The notes below the pieces were generated by a model. That model did no database searches and was not told the DNA's origin. It saw nothing but the letters and a program-made list of their open reading frames with translations. Of a DNA stretch of 32,564 nt, positions 1 to 7,975 are shown one piece after another. Made by a program: the position numbers and the translations under genes. The DNA lies in NCBI GenBank assembly GCA_002339015.1, contig DDJC01000032.1, positions 13,216 through 45,779 on the forward strand, written 5' to 3'. Numbering within the stretch: position 1 is the stretch's first letter; each line of letters starts with the position of its first letter. This stretch comes from Burkholderiales bacterium UBA1834. Its GTDB lineage: Bacteria > Pseudomonadota > Gammaproteobacteria > Burkholderiales > Burkholderiaceae_C.

Positions 1-689
1 AGGCGCGCCAGCACCAGGTGCACGATGTTCTCGCCCATCTCGTGCTCGCCGCCCGAGATCCACATCTTGTTGCCCTTGAGGCGGTAGCGCCGGCCCAGCG
101 GGTCGCTGGCCCAATCCGTGCCGCTGCCATCGCCGTTCACATCGGGCACGGCGCGCGTGTTGATGTCCGACAGGCTGGAGCCGGCCTGCGGCTCGCTCAG
201 GCACATGGTGCCGAAGGTGCGGCCTTCCAGGCCCGGCTTGGCGAACGCCTCGATCTGCGCGGGCGTGCCGTGGGCCACGATGGTGTTGGCGTTGCCGCGC
301 GTGAGCATCGGGTAGGCCGCCAGGCCCACGCTGGCCTTGTAGAAGAAGCTCATCGAGGCGATCTCGACGACGGTGGGCAGCTGCATGCCGCCCAGCTCGA
401 CATCCTTGCTGGCGCCGACCAGGCCGGCTTCGCCGAAGGCTTTCAGTGCCACGGGCGTTTCGGCTGGCAAGGTCACGGCCACGCCGTCGAACTCGGGCTC
501 GTGGATGTCGATCAGGCGGTTGAGGGGGGCGAACTGCTCGGCCGCGAGCTTCTCGCTGAGGTCAAGCACGGCCTCGAAGGTTTCGCGACTGTGCTCGGCA
601 TGGCGTTCGCGGTTGCACAGCGTGTCGGCATGGAGCCAATCGTTCAGCAGGAAATCGACGGTGGCGCGGTGGGTCATGGTGTGGCGCAT
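1..689 (-). CDS. Acyl-CoA dehydrogenase, N-terminal part (cut by window edge)
   Basis: The enzyme oxidises acyl-CoA to trans-2-enoyl-CoA with FAD, the first step of beta-oxidation. About 229 residues are visible; the gene runs off the left edge, so the catalytic base and C-terminal helical domain are not seen. The visible part has the helical N-terminal domain and the family segment TMCLSEPQAGSS, which contacts FAD and substrate, followed by KMWISGGEHEMGENIV. I chose the ATG at 689; an in-frame ATG at 677 (start MTHRATVDF) is equally possible, and neither has a strong ribosome binding site. The gene lies downstream of the FadJ-like gene on the same strand, consistent with a shared pathway, but a terminator separates them. 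Family assignment is firm; chain-length specificity cannot be told. Confidence 0.88.
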   Translation of the reverse strand, partial: MRHTMTHRATVDFLLNDWLHADTLCNRERHAEHSRETFEAVLDLSEKLAAEQFAPLNRLIDIHEPEFDGVAVTLPAETPVALKAFGEAGLVGASKDVELGGMQLPTVVEIASMSFFYKASVGLAAYPMLTRGNANTIVAHGTPAQIEAFAKPGLEGRTFGTMCLSEPQAGSSLSDINTRAVPDVNGDGSGTDWASDPLGRRYRLKGNKMWISGGEHEMGENIVHLVLAR

Positions 690-737
690 CGTGCGCCCAG
701 CGCCGTTCCGTGGTGCGAAACAGCCTGGGCGGGTCGG

Positions 738-775
738 AAAAAAGCCCAGCGCGCGCGGGTGGCTCGTGCTGGGCT
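738..775 (-). terminator. Rho-independent terminator after the FadJ-like gene
   Basis: Read on the minus strand, AGCCCAGC (775-768) pairs with GCTGGGCT (750-743) around a 17-nt loop and is followed by a run of six T (743-738). It begins 43 nt past the stop codon of the FadJ-like gene and ends 49 nt before the acyl-CoA dehydrogenase start. Confidence 0.75.
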
Positions 776-818
776 GCTGCGGTCAGCGTATGTCGGTCAA
801 ACGCTCACGGGGTGGTCT

Positions 819-2912
819 TCAATTGAAGGACTTGCCTTCAGCCGCGAGCCTGGCCAGCAGCGGTGCGGGCTCCCAGGCCTTGGCATCGTCCAGCGGGTTC
901 TGCTGGAACTTCTTCATCATGTCGACCACGTTCTTCAGCCCCAGTGTGTCGGCATAGAACATGGGGCCGCCACGGTACACGGGGAAGCCGTAGCCCGTCA
1001 GGTAGACCATGTCGATGTCGGAAGCGCGCGAGGCGATGCCTTCTTCCAGGATGTAGGCGCCTTCGTTGGCCAGGGCCAGGATCAGGCGGCCAACGATCTC
1101 TTCATCGCTGATCTGGCGCGGCGTGATGCCCTTCTCGGCACGGTGCTTGGCCAGCATCTCTTCCACCACGGCCGAGGGGATGGGCTCGCGCTTGCCGGCT
1201 TCGTAGTCGTACCAGCCGGCACCCGTCTTCTGGCCGAAACGGCCCAGCTCGCACAGCTTGTCGGCCGTGGCGCTGTAGCGCATGTCGGGCTTCTCGGTGT
1301 AGCGGCGCTTGCGGATGGCCCAGCCGATGTCGTTGCCGGCCAGGTCGCCCATGCGGAACGGGCCCATGGCCATGCCCCACTTCTCGACCGCCTTGTCCAC
1401 CTGCTGCGGCGTAGCGCCTTCATCGAGCAGGAAGCCGGCCTGGCGGCTGTACTGCTCGATCATGCGGTTGCCGATGAAGCCGTCGCACACGCCGGAGACC
1501 ACGGCCACCTTCTTGATCTTCTTGGCGACGGCCATCACAGTGGCCATCACGTCCTTGGCGGTGTGCTTGCTGCGCACCACTTCCAGCAGGCGCATCACGT
1601 TGGCCGGGCTGAAGAAGTGCAGGCCCACGACATCCGCCGGGCGCTTGGTCACTTCCGCGATCTTGTCCACATCGAGCGTGGAGGTGTTGGAGGCCAGGAT
1701 GGCACCTTGCTTCATTACGGCGTCGAGCTTGGTGAACACCTGCGACTTGACGCCGAAATCCTCGAACACGGCCTCGATGACCATGTCGGCCTGGGCGATG
1801 TCGTCATAGCTCAGCGTGGTGGTCAGCAGGCTCATGCGCTGCTCGTACTTGTCCTGCGACAGCTTGCCCTTGGCCACCTGGGCTTCGTAGTTCTTGCGGA
1901 TGACGCCGACGCCACGGTCGATGGCCTCCTGCTTCATCTCCAGCAGCGTGACGGGCACACCGGCGTTCAGGAAGTTCATCGTGATGCCGCCACCCATGGT
2001 GCCGGCGCCGATCACGGCGATCTTCTCGATCTTGCGCAGCGGCGTGGTGTCGGGCACGTCGGGGATCTTGCTGGCGGCACGCTCACCGAAGAAGGCGTGG
2101 CGCAGGGCCTTGGCCTGGTCGCTGGTGACCAGCTTCTCGAACACCTCGCGCTCGAACTGGATGCCGGCGTCCAGGTCCAGCTTGACGGAAGCCTCGACGC
2201 AGTCGACGCAGCGCTGGGGCGCATCCAGACCCTTGCGGGTCTTGGCCAGCTCGGCGCGGGCCTTGGCAAAGGCCTCGGCATCGGCCGGGGCGGCCACGGT
2301 CAGGTCACGCACGGAGGGCAGCGGGCGCGCATCAGCCACTTCCTTGGCGAAGGCGATGGCGCCTTGCAGCAGGTCGCCGTCGATCACGCGGTCGAACAGC
2401 TTCTGGCCAGGGGCCTTGGCCAGCTTCTCGCTGGGCACCGAGGCACCGGTGGTGATCATCTGCAGGGCGGCATCCACGCCCAGCACGCGCGGCAGGCGCT
2501 GCGTGCCACCGGCGCCCGGCACGATGCCGATGTTCACTTCGGGCAATGCGATCTGTGCACCGGGCACCACCACGCGGTAATGGCAGCCCAGGGCCAGCTC
2601 CAGGCCGCCGCCCATGGCCACGCCGTGGATGGCTGCCACGACAGGCTTGGCCGACTTCTCGACCGACTCGATCACGACGTGCAGATTGGGCTCGGCGCCG
2701 GCCTTGGGCGAGCCGAACTCCTTGATGTCGGCGCCGCCGCAGAACACCTTGCCCGAGCCCGTGACGACCACGGCCTTCACGGCGGTGTCGGCATTGGCCT
2801 TGGCGATGCCGTCGACGATGCCGGCGCGGGTGCTCTGGCCCAGGCCATTGACGGGTGGGTTGTCCAGCGTGATGACGGCCACGCCGTCGGTGACGTTGTA
2901 GGAGGTGCTCAT
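819..2912 (-). CDS. Bifunctional enoyl-CoA hydratase / 3-hydroxyacyl-CoA dehydrogenase (FadB/FadJ type)
   Basis: This 697-residue enzyme hydrates trans-2-enoyl-CoA and oxidises the L-3-hydroxyacyl-CoA with NAD+, steps two and three of fatty-acid beta-oxidation. Residues 1 to about 190 are a crotonase fold with the oxyanion-hole segments CGGADIKEFG and HGVAMGGGLELALG and a second conserved glutamate in LPEVNIGIVPGAGG. From about residue 298 a Rossmann fold begins with VIGAGTMGGG (NAD binding), then HFFSPANVMRLLEVV near 433 with the catalytic histidine, and two C-terminal dehydrogenase domains. Length matches E. coli FadJ (about 714). The frame is open to 3089, but the family begins at MSTSYNVTDGVAVITLDNP, so the ATG at 2912 is taken. 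The FadJ/FadB split cannot be decided here; no thiolase subunit gene is visible. Confidence 0.93.
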   Translation of the reverse strand: MSTSYNVTDGVAVITLDNPPVNGLGQSTRAGIVDGIAKANADTAVKAVVVTGSGKVFCGGADIKEFGSPKAGAEPNLHVVIESVEKSAKPVVAAIHGVAMGGGLELALGCHYRVVVPGAQIALPEVNIGIVPGAGGTQRLPRVLGVDAALQMITTGASVPSEKLAKAPGQKLFDRVIDGDLLQGAIAFAKEVADARPLPSVRDLTVAAPADAEAFAKARAELAKTRKGLDAPQRCVDCVEASVKLDLDAGIQFEREVFEKLVTSDQAKALRHAFFGERAASKIPDVPDTTPLRKIEKIAVIGAGTMGGGITMNFLNAGVPVTLLEMKQEAIDRGVGVIRKNYEAQVAKGKLSQDKYEQRMSLLTTTLSYDDIAQADMVIEAVFEDFGVKSQVFTKLDAVMKQGAILASNTSTLDVDKIAEVTKRPADVVGLHFFSPANVMRLLEVVRSKHTAKDVMATVMAVAKKIKKVAVVSGVCDGFIGNRMIEQYSRQAGFLLDEGATPQQVDKAVEKWGMAMGPFRMGDLAGNDIGWAIRKRRYTEKPDMRYSATADKLCELGRFGQKTGAGWYDYEAGKREPIPSAVVEEMLAKHRAEKGITPRQISDEEIVGRLILALANEGAYILEEGIASRASDIDMVYLTGYGFPVYRGGPMFYADTLGLKNVVDMMKKFQQNPLDDAKAWEPAPLLARLAAEGKSFN

Positions 2913-3240
2913 GGCGTTGTCGCTTGGGTAGCTATGGGGTATCAGAGGAAAGGAAAATGGTATGCGCGAAGGGATCTCCCCACGAACCACTTCTTGAATC
3001 GAATCTGACAATGCTTCTTGTAAGAACGAACTTATTGTGACAGAGCTTCTGCAATGGTTGTAGGGGGCCGAGGGCAAACCCCTATCCAAAAGAGCGGCCC
3101 TGTTTCAGCCTGCAGGACAGCCCACCGCATTCGCAGGCTCGATCCCCCAAGGATGTGGGGGAGCAGCCGCATTAACATCTGGTTAAAGTCTCCCTGATTG
3201 CGCCGTTGTGGTGCGCTACTGTCTGCAAGGGAGACTTTTC
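2913..3240. promoter_or_regulatory. Divergent intergenic region with several inverted repeats
   Basis: These 328 bp separate the minus-strand FadJ-like gene from the plus-strand PEP-CTERM gene and must hold both promoters. No good sigma-70 hexamer pair or sigma-54 element could be fixed. Visible elements are TTCTT-GT-AAGAA at 3015-3026, a looser pair CTGACAAT (3005-3012) with ATTGTGACAG (3034-3043) around it, a hairpin TCCCCC/GGGGGA at 3143-3162, and TTAAC-ATCTG-GTTAA at 3172-3186. The last lies 55-69 bp before the PEP-CTERM start and could be an operator. No coding sequence was recognised. Confidence 0.4.
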
Positions 3241-3906
3241 ATGAAGGCTAGACACGTTCTGTCCGCGGCGCTGGGCGCCCTGGGCATGGGCTTTGGCGTG
3301 GCGCAAGCCGCCACCTACACGCTGGATTTTTCCGGCGACATTTGCGGTGCATCGGGCACAGCCGCCTGCGCGAACTACGACCGCATCGGCCAAAGCTATG
3401 GTGACGTGGCCGGCGTGGTGGACGTGAGCCACGCGTCTTACAACGTGTCCACGGGCGTGGCGTACGAATCGTTCCTGAAGTATTGGTCCACAGGCTACTC
3501 CAACCTGCAGGGCAATGCCTGGGGCGGCGCCAACCAATCGGGCTACTACGCAGAAATCGTCTTCGCACCGGCCGCCGGTCAGGTCGTGACGCTGCTGGGC
3601 TTCGATTTCGGTGACTACCAGAACCGCAACTACGGCTCGGCCGTCAGCATCCTGGATGCATCGACCCAGGCCGTGCTGTGGAATGGCGGCTCGTTCAACC
3701 CCGGCACCTCGGCGCTGACGTTCAGCCCGAACGTCTCCAGCGCCAACGGCTTGATCCTGCGCTGGGGCCCCGACGCCTACGACGTGGGCATCGACAACAT
3801 CCAGTTCTCGGTAACCGCCGTGCCCGAGCCTGAAAGCCTCGCCCTGGCCGCCGCCGGCCTGCTGATCGCCGGCCTGTCTGCGCGCCGTCAGCGTCGCCAA
3901 GGCTGA
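3241..3906 (+). CDS. PEP-CTERM sorting domain protein
   Basis: A 221-residue exported protein of unknown function. An N-terminal signal peptide (MKARHVLSAALGALGMGFG, likely cut after AQA at residue 23) leads to a body rich in Gly, Ser, Asn and Tyr. The C-terminus is a PEP-CTERM tag: VPEPESLALAAAG from residue 194, a short hydrophobic helix, then an Arg-rich tail. In this family the tag is recognised by an exosortase (XrtA/EpsH type), which must be encoded elsewhere. The upstream in-frame GTG at 3208 is rejected: AAGGGAGA at 3227-3234 is an excellent ribosome binding site 6 nt before the ATG at 3241, and the signal peptide starts there. The gene stands alone between two minus-strand units; attachment to the cell surface or biofilm matrix is inferred from the tag only. 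Confidence 0.9.
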   Translation: MKARHVLSAALGALGMGFGVAQAATYTLDFSGDICGASGTAACANYDRIGQSYGDVAGVVDVSHASYNVSTGVAYESFLKYWSTGYSNLQGNAWGGANQSGYYAEIVFAPAAGQVVTLLGFDFGDYQNRNYGSAVSILDASTQAVLWNGGSFNPGTSALTFSPNVSSANGLILRWGPDAYDVGIDNIQFSVTAVPEPESLALAAAGLLIAGLSARRQRRQG

Positions 3907-3914
3907 CGCCAGCC

Positions 3915-3947
3915 TGCGGGGCGGCCTGTTGCGCCGCCCTGCCCGCA
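3915..3947. terminator. Hairpin between convergent genes
   Basis: TGCGGG-GCGGC pairs with GCCGC-(CCTG bulge)-CCCGCA around a 7-nt loop, filling the 44 bp between the convergent stop codons of the PEP-CTERM gene and livF. The stem works on both strands. Neither side has a T run, so termination is likely from position but not proven. Confidence 0.45.
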
Positions 3948-3950
3948 CGG

Positions 3951-4652
3951 TCACACCTCCAGCCATTCGCGGCGGATGTAGTCGTCCGCGCGCAAGGCCT
4001 GCGGGGTGCCTTCGAACACCACGCTGCCGTGGCCCATCACGTAGCAGCGCTCTGAAATGTCGAGCGCGATGGTGAGCTTCTGCTCGACCAGAAGCACGCC
4101 CAATCCGCGGCGCTTGAGCTCCTTGAGGTACTCCGCCACCAGCTCGACGATCTTGGGCGCCAGGCCTTCGGTGGGCTCATCGATCATGATCAGGTCCGGA
4201 TCGCCCATCAGCGTGCGGCACAGCGTGAGCATCTGCTGCTCGCCGCCGGACATCACGCCCGCCTCGGTATGGCGGCGCTCCTTGAGGCGCGGGAACATCT
4301 GGTACATGTCATCGATGCTCCAGCGGCCCTTCTTCTTGCTGGCGCCAGGCTTCTGGCCCAGGCGCAGGTTCTGCTCGACCGTGAGCTTGGGGAACACGTC
4401 GCGGCTCTCCGGCACGTAGCCCAGGCCCAGGCGAGCGATGTCGTAGGTCTTCTCGCCCAGCAGCTTGTGCTGGTTCCACTCGATCGAGCCATGGCCGTCA
4501 ACCAGGCCCATGATGGTCTTGATTGTGGTCGAGCGGCCCGAGCCGTTGCGGCCCAGCAGGCTGACGATCTCGCCGGGCTTCACCTCCATGTTCACGCCGT
4601 GGAGGATGTGGCTCTTGCCGTAGAAGGCGTGCAGGTCTTTGATGGCAAGCAT
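3951..4652 (-). CDS. livF: LivF-type ABC transporter ATP-binding protein
   Basis: One of two ATPase subunits of a HAAT-family (branched-chain amino acid type) importer; 233 residues, the usual LivF length. The signature MSGGEQQM, Walker B LIMIDEP and D-loop are intact, and the switch position is glutamine in LLVEQK, as is normal for LivF. The Walker A motif reads GRNGSGRST (residues 34-42): the phosphate-binding lysine is arginine at residue 40 (codon CGC, 4535-4533). I recall the same change in other Burkholderiales LivF proteins, so it is probably a lineage trait. The start lies 4 nt after the livG stop, with GGAG upstream, so the two are translated from one transcript. This is the last gene of the transporter unit. 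Confidence 0.92.
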   Translation of the reverse strand: MLAIKDLHAFYGKSHILHGVNMEVKPGEIVSLLGRNGSGRSTTIKTIMGLVDGHGSIEWNQHKLLGEKTYDIARLGLGYVPESRDVFPKLTVEQNLRLGQKPGASKKKGRWSIDDMYQMFPRLKERRHTEAGVMSGGEQQMLTLCRTLMGDPDLIMIDEPTEGLAPKIVELVAEYLKELKRRGLGVLLVEQKLTIALDISERCYVMGHGSVVFEGTPQALRADDYIRREWLEV

Positions 4653-4656
4653 GGGA

Positions 4657-5469
4657 TCAGACTCCGGCTTCGGCGGCTTGCTGATCGGCCAGCACCGAGC
4701 CCAGGTAGGCTTCCTTCACGCGCTCGTTGGCGCGCACGTTCTCGGGGGTGTCGAAGGCGATCACTTCGCCGTACACCAGCACCGCGATGCGGTCGGCCAG
4801 GCCGAACACCACGCCCATGTCGTGCTCTACGGTCAACAGGGTCTTGCCCACGGTGACCTCACGGATCAGGTTCACGAAGCGCGCGGTTTCAGACTTGCTC
4901 ATGCCGGCGGTGGGCTCATCGAGCAGCACCACGTTGCCGCCGCCCGAGATGGTCACGCCAATCTCCAGCGCGCGTTGCTCAGCATAGGTCAACGAGGACA
5001 CCGAGGTATCGCGGCGCCTGTCCAGCCGGATCATGTGCAGGATCTCTTCGGTGCGGTCGTTGACCTTCTTCATGTCGCCCAGGAAGCGCCAGAAGGAATA
5101 GCCCGCGCCCATGGACCACAGCACGCCGCAGCGGATGTTCTCGTACACCGACAGGCGCGGGAACAGGTTGGACACCTGGAAGCTGCGGGCCAGCCCGCGG
5201 CGGTTGATCTCGTAGGGCTTCTGGCCGTCGATACGCTGGCCGTGCAGCAGGATCTCGCCGCTGCTGATGGGTAGACGGCCACTGATCAGGTTGAACAGGG
5301 TGGACTTGCCGGCGCCGTTGGGGCCGATCAGCGCAACGCGCTCGCCTTCTTTGACGGCCAGGTTGGCGCCGCGGATGATGTCGGTCTTGCCGAAGGACTT
5401 GCGCACATCGCGCAGGTCCAGGGCCAGGCCCGGGGAGGCGGCCTGGGAAGATGGGGTCGGGGTGCTCAT
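4657..5469 (-). CDS. livG: LivG-type ABC transporter ATP-binding protein
   Basis: Second ATPase subunit of the importer, 270 residues. Walker A is canonical (GPNGAGKST, residues 49-57), Walker B is VVLLDEP, and the switch histidine is present in TVEHDM. The signature is SLTYAEQRALE, with alanine where many ABC proteins have glycine (LSYGEQ). The D-loop region TAGMSKSET is intact. The C-terminal BCA-type extension (NERVKEAYLGS) is typical of LivG and contacts the permease. The first 14 residues are a Ser/Pro-rich leader before the conserved LALDLRDVRKSFG; the ATG at 5469 is the only reasonable start. It follows livM by 30 nt. Confidence 0.92.
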   Translation of the reverse strand: MSTPTPSSQAASPGLALDLRDVRKSFGKTDIIRGANLAVKEGERVALIGPNGAGKSTLFNLISGRLPISSGEILLHGQRIDGQKPYEINRRGLARSFQVSNLFPRLSVYENIRCGVLWSMGAGYSFWRFLGDMKKVNDRTEEILHMIRLDRRRDTSVSSLTYAEQRALEIGVTISGGGNVVLLDEPTAGMSKSETARFVNLIREVTVGKTLLTVEHDMGVVFGLADRIAVLVYGEVIAFDTPENVRANERVKEAYLGSVLADQQAAEAGV

Positions 5470-5499
5470 GAGACTGCGATCTTGTTCAATGGGACTTCA

Positions 5500-6795
5500 T
5501 CAGAGCGCCGCCCGGCGGCGGTTCTCGGCCTCGATGTCTTCCTGGATCTGCCCCCACTGCTGCACGAAGGTGCGCCGGGACAGCTCGAACAGGCCCGCGC
5601 CCACGATCACCAGCAGTGATGCGCCCAGCCAGGCGTCCGTGCCACGGGTGTTGAGCTCGGCGCCCAGGAAGCTCATCTGCGGGCCGAGGGCCTCGTTGAG
5701 CTTGATGTGGTAGACCATCTCGACCATGGCCGAGATGCCCAGCAGCGTGGTGGCCAGCGTGCCGGCCAACGCGAGATACGACGTCCACAGCTTGCGCAGC
5801 ATGCCGTAGGCGGCCACGCGCACGTTCATCATGATCAGGCTGGCCACACCGCCAGGGGCGTACATCACCATCACCAGGAAGATCACGCCCAGGTACAGCA
5901 GCCAGGCCTTGGTCAGCTCGGACAGCAGCACCGTGGCGAACACCATCAGCACGGCCCCGATGATCGGACCAAAGTAGAACAGCGCGCCGCCCAGGAAGGT
6001 GAACAGCAGGTAGGCGCCCGAGCGGTGGGCACTGACCACCTCCGCTGTCACGATCTCGAAGTTCAGCGTGTACAGGCCACCGGCGATGCCCGCGAAGAAG
6101 CCCGCAATCATGAAGGAGATGAAGCGCACACGCTGCGTGTCATAGCCGATGAACTCGACGCGCTCGGGGTTGTCGCGCACCGCGTTGAGCATGCGGCCCA
6201 GCGGCGTGCGCGTGAAGGCGTACATCAGCACCGTGCAGACGAAGCAATAAAGCGCGATCAAGTAGTACACCTGGGTCTGCGGGCCGAAGGTGATGCCCAT
6301 GAAGGGCTCGCCCACGACCCGGTTGCCCGAGATGCCGCCCTCGCCGCCGAAGAACTCGGGCAGCATCAGCGACATGGCATAGACCAGCTCGCCCACACCC
6401 AACGTGATCATCGCAAAGATGGTGCCGGACTTCCTGGTGGTGACCGCGCCCAGGATGGCTGCCACCACCAGGCCACCAATGCCCCCCACGATGGGCAGCA
6501 AACTGACAGGAATGTTCCACGCCCCCGAAGACACGTGGTTGAGCGCGTGGATGGCTGCGAAGGAGCCCAGGCCCGAGTACACCGCATGCCCGAAGCTGAG
6601 CATGCCGCCCTGCCCCAGCAGCATGTTGTAGGACAGGCAGACGATGATGCCGATGCCCATCTGCGAGAGCATGGTCATGGCCAGGCTGCTGGTGAACAGC
6701 TTGGGCGCGATGATCAGAACCAGGGCGAACAGGGACCAGATGATCCAACGGCCCAGGTTGATCGGCTTGAAATGGTAGACAGCTTGTTGAGACAT
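5500..6795 (-). CDS. livM: LivM-type ABC transporter permease with C-terminal extension
   Basis: Inner-membrane permease subunit, 431 residues, with multiple hydrophobic helices. The core family segments are visible: LLGQGGMLSFGHAVY, TLGVGELVYAMSLM, and the ATPase-coupling loop around TPLGRMLNAVRDNPERVEFIGYD. Beyond the usual end (VMYAPGGVASLI) there are about 115 further residues with two more hydrophobic segments and a charged tail (EDIEAENRRRAAL), longer than E. coli LivM's own ending. The frame opens at a GTG at 6813, but that GTG lies within the ribosome binding site GAGGAG; the ATG at 6795 (MSQQAVYHFKP) is the true start, 7 bp beyond the livH stop. Confidence 0.9.
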   Translation of the reverse strand: MSQQAVYHFKPINLGRWIIWSLFALVLIIAPKLFTSSLAMTMLSQMGIGIIVCLSYNMLLGQGGMLSFGHAVYSGLGSFAAIHALNHVSSGAWNIPVSLLPIVGGIGGLVVAAILGAVTTRKSGTIFAMITLGVGELVYAMSLMLPEFFGGEGGISGNRVVGEPFMGITFGPQTQVYYLIALYCFVCTVLMYAFTRTPLGRMLNAVRDNPERVEFIGYDTQRVRFISFMIAGFFAGIAGGLYTLNFEIVTAEVVSAHRSGAYLLFTFLGGALFYFGPIIGAVLMVFATVLLSELTKAWLLYLGVIFLVMVMYAPGGVASLIMMNVRVAAYGMLRKLWTSYLALAGTLATTLLGISAMVEMVYHIKLNEALGPQMSFLGAELNTRGTDAWLGASLLVIVGAGLFELSRRTFVQQWGQIQEDIEAENRRRAAL

Positions 6796-6802
6796 GGTGC
6801 GA

Positions 6803-7828
6803 TCACTCCTCACGGGTGCCCAGCAGACCCTTGGGTCGCAGGATCAGCATCAGGACGAGGAGCAGGTAAGGCAGGATGGGTGCCATCTGGGACACCGTGA
6901 TCTTGAGAATCGGATAGGCCCAGTGTTCGAAGTTCACCGTGTGGCCCATGGACTGCATGATCGTCACGGCGGACACATCGACGATCACGGCAAAGGTCTG
7001 CATCAGGCCGATCAGCAGCGAGGCGATGAAGGCGCCGGCCAGCGAGCCCATGCCGCCGACCACCACCACCACGAAGATGATGGCGCCCACTGAAGCCGCC
7101 ATGTTGGGCTCGGTCACGAAGGCATTGCCGCCGATCACGCCGGCCAGGCCCGCCAGCGCGCAGCCGCCGCCGAACACACCCATCATCACGCGGGGCACGT
7201 TGTGGCCCAGCGATTGCGTCATGTCCGGGTGGGTGAGCGCGGCCTGGATCACCAGGCCGATGCGCGTCTTGGTGAGCAGCAGCCACAGCGAGCCGAGCAT
7301 GAACAGGGCCACGATGCCCATGAAGCCCCGGTACATCGGGAACTGCGTGCAACTGTTGCCCGTGGCCGCCGCGCACAGGGCGGGATCACCCGTCCCCCAC
7401 ATCAGGCTCAGGCCCTGGGCATGTGCATTGACCACCGTGAACATCGGGCCGCTCAAGGCCTCGGGCACCCGGTAGTCAACGTTGGACGGGCCCCAGATCA
7501 GGCGCACCAGCTCGAAGATCACGTAGGACAGGCCGAAGGTGATCAAGAGTTCGGGCACATGCCCATAGGCGTGCACCTTGCGCAGGCTGTAGCGTTCGAA
7601 GGCCGCACCCAAAGCGCCGACCAGCAGTGGCGCGATCACCAGGGCGGCGGCAAAGCCGATCCAGCCGGTGAGTGCATAGGCGAAATAGGCACCCAGCATG
7701 TAGAAGCTGGCATGCGCGAAATTGAGCACGCCCATCATGCTGAAGATCAGCGTGAGACCGGCGCTCAGCATGAACAACAGCAGGCCGTAGCTCAGACCGT
7801 TGAGAAAAAAGACAACAAAGGTTTCCAT
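6803..7828 (-). CDS. livH: LivH-type ABC transporter permease
   Basis: First permease of the importer, 341 residues. The N-terminus (NGLSYGLLLFMLSAGLTLIF, then GVLNFAHASFYMLGAY) is the classic LivH opening, and the coupling-helix segment TRIGLVIQAALTHPDMTQSL is present. A periplasmic-side loop at about residues 130-165 is longer than in E. coli LivH and carries two cysteines (152 and 160) that could form a disulfide. Its stop codon is part of the ribosome binding site for livM, so the two permeases are coupled. It lies 147 bp downstream of the binding-protein gene, with a strong hairpin between. Confidence 0.92.
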   Translation of the reverse strand: METFVVFFLNGLSYGLLLFMLSAGLTLIFSMMGVLNFAHASFYMLGAYFAYALTGWIGFAAALVIAPLLVGALGAAFERYSLRKVHAYGHVPELLITFGLSYVIFELVRLIWGPSNVDYRVPEALSGPMFTVVNAHAQGLSLMWGTGDPALCAAATGNSCTQFPMYRGFMGIVALFMLGSLWLLLTKTRIGLVIQAALTHPDMTQSLGHNVPRVMMGVFGGGCALAGLAGVIGGNAFVTEPNMAASVGAIIFVVVVVGGMGSLAGAFIASLLIGLMQTFAVIVDVSAVTIMQSMGHTVNFEHWAYPILKITVSQMAPILPYLLLVLMLILRPKGLLGTREE

Positions 7829-7865
7829 GACCCGGGCTCGGCGCGGCGGAGGCCGCCTAATGAAA

Positions 7866-7893
7866 GCCCCGCTGCGGTGGCCGCAGGCGGGGC
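7866..7893 (-). terminator. Intercistronic hairpin between binding protein and permease genes
   Basis: On the minus strand GCCCCGC (7893-7887), a bulged C, and TGCGG pair with CCGCA and GCGGGGC around a CCA loop, followed by TTTC. The 12-bp stem with only three Ts suggests partial termination or protection of the upstream message from 3' decay, either of which would give more binding protein than permease. It lies 82 nt past the binding-protein stop. Confidence 0.55.
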
Positions 7894-7975
7894 GGATGCC
7901 CGAGACACCAGCGTGTCAGGCATCGACTGCTTGGACATCAGGCGGGCTTGGCACGCAAGACCCGCCTTGGGAACA

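Noticed and set aside
18..3008. A 996-codon plus-strand open frame across the acyl-CoA dehydrogenase and FadJ-like genes
   Set aside because: Its product is His/Gly/Ala-rich without any domain, and it is antisense to two well-supported enzymes. High GC at third positions removes stop codons on the opposite strand.
3180..3203. Possible sigma-54 promoter (TGG...TTGC) before the PEP-CTERM gene
   Set aside because: The GG and GC dinucleotides are 17 bp apart instead of about 10.
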